The position numbers and the translations under genes were made by a program. The notes below the pieces were generated by a model. It was not told where the DNA came from. It worked only from the letters and a program-made list of their open reading frames with translations, and searched no databases. A DNA stretch of 64,000 bases from NCBI RefSeq assembly GCF_030268965.1, contig NZ_BSSE01000004.1:310001-374000 (forward strand), read 5' to 3'. Position 1 is the stretch's first letter. Each line of letters opens with the position of its first letter. The DNA is from Microtetraspora sp. NBRC 16547 (lineage in GTDB: Bacteria > Actinomycetota > Actinomycetes > Streptosporangiales > Streptosporangiaceae). Shown one piece after another: positions 62,169 to 64,000 of this stretch.

Positions 62169-62400
62169 GGATGTTGCGCCTTCGGCGTCATCAGCGACCG
62201 CGGCATCCAGTTACTGGGGGTCTGGGGCCGGACGGCCCAGATCAATACAGTGCGGTCGCACTTTCGCGAACCAGTCTACTCGATACCACAACATGGAACC
62301 GTTTTCTCCGCGTTCCCGATGTTCGGTCAAGGTTTTCCGGTGATTTGCACCCGGCGCAGCGGCGCGGGCGGGACGAAAGCGGCCCGCGTACGCTGCATCC

Positions 62401-63060
62401 ATGAACGAAACTCCTCCTGGTGTCGTTGACCTGCTCGGCGTGCTGGCGTACGCGGAGCTCACCGCGTTCCTCCGGATGGCCGAGGACGCGGCGCTGCTGG
62501 CGCCTACGCTGACCGACCGGGCCGCGCTCGGCGACGTGGCCGCGGCCGAGTACGGGCATTTCCGGCTGCTGCGCGACCGGCTCGCCTCGTTCGGCGTGGA
62601 CCCGGAGGAGGCGATGGCGCCGTTCGTGGCCGCCATCGACGCCTGGCATGAGCAGACGAAGCCGCGCGACTGGTACGAGGCCCTGGTCAAGGCGTACGTC
62701 GGCACGGGGATCGCGGGGGACTTCTATCGCGAGGCGGCCCGGCACGCCGATCCCTCCGTCACCGAGCTGGTGGAGGAGGTGCTGACCGACGGGATGCGCT
62801 CCCAGTTCACCGTGGAGCGGGTCCGCACGGCCATCGAGGAGGATCCGCGGCTGAGCAGCAGGCTGGCGCTGTGGGCCCGCCGGATGGTCGGTGAGGCGCT
62901 GAGCCAGGGGCAGCGGCTCGCGGCGGCCCGTCCGGACCTGGCCGGCCTGCTGGTGGAACCGGGAAGCGAGGACCTCGCCGAGATCGGGCGGCTGTTCGCC
63001 CGGCTGACGGAGGCGCACGGCACGCGCATGTCGGCCCTGGGACTCACGCCGGGCCCGTGA
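62401..63060 (+). CDS. ferritin-like fold protein (MiaE-related)
   Basis: 219 residues, all helical, with Glu/His residues placed for a di-iron site: LAYAELTAFLRMAEDA, AAAEYGHFRLLRDRL and YREAARHADPS. It is related to tRNA hydroxylase-like ferritin-fold proteins of actinobacteria found next to the DEAD helicase and DUF3107. TACGCT (62389-62394) is 6 nt before the ATG, with no Shine-Dalgarno. The substrate is unknown. Confidence 0.85.
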   Translation: MNETPPGVVDLLGVLAYAELTAFLRMAEDAALLAPTLTDRAALGDVAAAEYGHFRLLRDRLASFGVDPEEAMAPFVAAIDAWHEQTKPRDWYEALVKAYVGTGIAGDFYREAARHADPSVTELVEEVLTDGMRSQFTVERVRTAIEEDPRLSSRLALWARRMVGEALSQGQRLAAARPDLAGLLVEPGSEDLAEIGRLFARLTEAHGTRMSALGLTPGP

Positions 63061-63576
63061 GCGGCGGGATCGGCGCCCACCCGGCGGCCGGTCCGCCGGG
63101 GGTTCTGGTCCGCCGGGTCCTGGTCCGCTGATCCTGTCCCGCTGGGGCCTGGTCCCACTGGGGTCCGGTCCCACTGGGGTCCGCAGGCTCCGCTGATCGA
63201 GAGGCGTGCCGAGGCCAACGGTTGTACCGTGCGAGGCATGAGCGCCTCGCGCCGCTACAGCAGGTCCTTGACGAGATGCGGGCCGAACCACTGGACGACA
63301 CGCGCCGTGTTGAGGAGGGGGAGCGCGGGTTGTCCGACCATCGGACGCAGGCGCGACGACGCGCACCGCGTGAACCGCACCCGCCTTCCTCCTGGATGCC
63401 GCTACGGGCCGCGGTGAGCCGGCGAGGGAAGGCCCTCATCAACCTCCCGATCGGAGGGCTTTCTGGCCGGGTGCGGTTTGGTTGTTGCACGCCGAGCCAC
63501 GAAAGCCCTCACCTTTGCAACTGGTTCGACCCTCAGCGGTCGCCCCGCCTGTCACCAACGTCCGTGGTCAGTACTC
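63061..63576. other. 516-bp intergenic stretch with repeats, no supported gene
   Basis: From 63100 to 63182 there are degenerate GGTCC-CNCTGGGG repeats, including two perfect adjacent copies of GGTCCCACTGGGGTCC (63151-63166, 63167-63182). A TACCGT -10-like element (63225-63230) lies 7 nt before ATG 63238, whose 59-codon frame matches nothing I know. Another frame has normal GC-rich codon use but no clean start or stop. A decayed gene is possible. The three-segment hairpin region follows. Confidence 0.4.
63427..63510. promoter_or_regulatory. mutually exclusive hairpin segments
   Basis: Segment B GAGGGCTTTC (63454-63463) can pair with segment A GAAGGCCCTC (63428-63437, one G-T) in a short hairpin, or perfectly over 10 bp with segment C GAAAGCCCTC (63501-63510). 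This could be a terminator between convergent transcripts or a switch. No gene follows it on the plus strand. Confidence 0.4.
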
Positions 63577-63807
63577 CTAGAGCGTGGCGCCGAAGCCGAC
63601 CGTGCGCTGCTCGTCCTCGCCGACCTCGACGAAACCGAGTGCGGACACGGGGACGACCACCCGCCGGCCGTTCGTGTCGGTGAGCGAGAAGACGCCCTTG
63701 TCCGCGGCGAGAGCCTGGCGGAGCTCTTCCTCGATCTGCTCGGCCGACATGTCGGTCTCCACGATGAGCTCGCGGTGTACCGACCGAACAGCGATCTTGA
63801 CTTCCAT
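63577..63807 (-). CDS. DUF3107 small protein
   Basis: 76 residues of the actinobacterial DUF3107 family: MEVKIAVRSVHRELIVETDM, AEQIEEELRQALAADKGVFS and LTDTNGRRVVVPVSALGFVE. ATG 63807 has GGGGAG upstream, so the longer frame to 63912 is not needed. The function is unknown; it usually lies beside a TetR regulator and the ferritin-like/DEAD helicase genes, as seen here. Confidence 0.92.
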   Translation of the reverse strand: MEVKIAVRSVHRELIVETDMSAEQIEEELRQALAADKGVFSLTDTNGRRVVVPVSALGFVEVGEDEQRTVGFGATL

Positions 63808-63821
63808 CGGGCTCCCCTTTC

Positions 63822-63851
63822 CAGAGGGCTGCGTCACAGAGGGCTGCGTCA
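63822..63851. repeat. 15-bp tandem duplication upstream of DUF3107
   Basis: CAGAGGGCTGCGTCA occurs twice in perfect tandem, 15-44 nt upstream of the DUF3107 start codon. It may affect expression or simply be a recent slippage event. Confidence 0.7.
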
Positions 63852-63934
63852 CACAGCGCCTCATCCCCATGGTCGCCGTCCGCCGCCGCGGTGAGCCCTT
63901 TGATCGCGTCAAGCGAACAGGAAATCCCGCGCGT

Positions 63935-64000
63935 TCAGCCGGTCCGCGGGAAGCCGCCGATGCCGCGCCAGGCGAGGCGCGCCATCAGCTGGGTGGCGGC
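63935..64000 (-). CDS. 3' end of a minus-strand gene, probably TetR regulator
   Basis: The last 21 codons of a frame entering from beyond the window read AATQLMARLAWRGIGGF then PRTG and a TGA at 63935-63937. In related genomes I recall a TetR regulator upstream of DUF3107 with a similar C-terminus (ARLAWRGL-type). Only the tail is visible, so the identity is an inference from context. Confidence 0.55.
   Translation of the reverse strand, partial: AATQLMARLAWRGIGGFPRTG

Noticed and set aside
63511-63540. tRNA-like GGTTCGACC segment
   Set aside because: The flanking bases cannot form a T-stem and no anticodon or acceptor arm is present.

Overview
The window is GC-rich DNA with dense coding, many GTG and TTG starts, and short or overlapping gene junctions. 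Mycothiol biosynthesis (mshB), a SigE / zinc anti-sigma / HtrA / TatB / Mrp block, an actinobacterial-type DEAD helicase, DUF3117, DUF3107 and a DUF6758-like protein all point to an actinobacterium. A member of the Streptosporangiales is my best guess, by inference only. No rRNA, tRNA, CRISPR array, complete insertion sequence or prophage is visible.

Layout. 1-3117: end of an ABC transporter operon (ATPase cut by the window edge, FtsX-like permease). 3158-7812: LysR regulator divergent from a three-gene succinate dehydrogenase/fumarate reductase operon (cytochrome b, flavoprotein, iron-sulfur), closed by a terminator. 7939-14522: an accessory-looking stretch with an RNA-ligase-like nucleotidyltransferase, two TetR regulators with adjacent operators, two tandem RibD-type reductases, a short-chain dehydrogenase, and an Erm-type rRNA methyltransferase whose 3' end is frameshifted and which is preceded by a possible leader peptide and hairpins. 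14587-18977: an HTH/Clp-N gene pair with a promoter built into its operator repeats, then a heterodimeric ABC exporter whose two ATPase domains are degenerate in complementary ways. 19054-23857: S9 peptidase, mshB, a membrane protein, an HExxH protein, a cysteinyl-tRNA-synthetase/MshC-like pseudoenzyme and a MITE-like element.

23885-29996 is the most unusual region: one minus-strand operon of paralog A, a RelE-like/UvrD helicase, and paralog B. The paralogs share N- and C-terminal domains. B carries a sigma-region-4-like HTH and two HARE-like winged helices; A has lost the HARE-like part and gained a repetitive Pro/Ala linker. I know of no named system with this composition.

30064-63807 is largely conserved actinobacterial housekeeping sequence: methyltransferase, orphan binding lipoprotein, ferredoxin, dapC, dapE, two LOG-family proteins, a DHPS-C-terminal-like protein, a DivIVA-like protein, tag, an enoyl-CoA hydratase with a decayed PaaX regulator, DUF3117, pepA, O-methyltransferase, sigE, anti-sigma, htrA, tatB, mrp, DUF1003, an MgtE_N/CBS protein, EamA, bioY, CoA-ester lyase, CPBP protease, a large Asp-box repeat membrane protein, Nudix, DUF6758-like, a metallo-beta-lactamase-fold pseudoenzyme, a RecB-like nuclease, hydrolase, DEAD helicase, ferritin-like protein and DUF3107. 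Much of this order resembles the block from dapE to mrp that I recall from Mycobacterium. The window ends in the 3' end of a minus-strand gene, probably a TetR regulator.

Functional links: dapC and dapE act in succinylase-type diaminopimelate/lysine synthesis. The SigE promoter, sigma factor, anti-sigma and HtrA form an envelope-stress unit. Several genes have a TAnnnT -10 element only 6-8 nt before the start codon, suggesting leaderless mRNAs.
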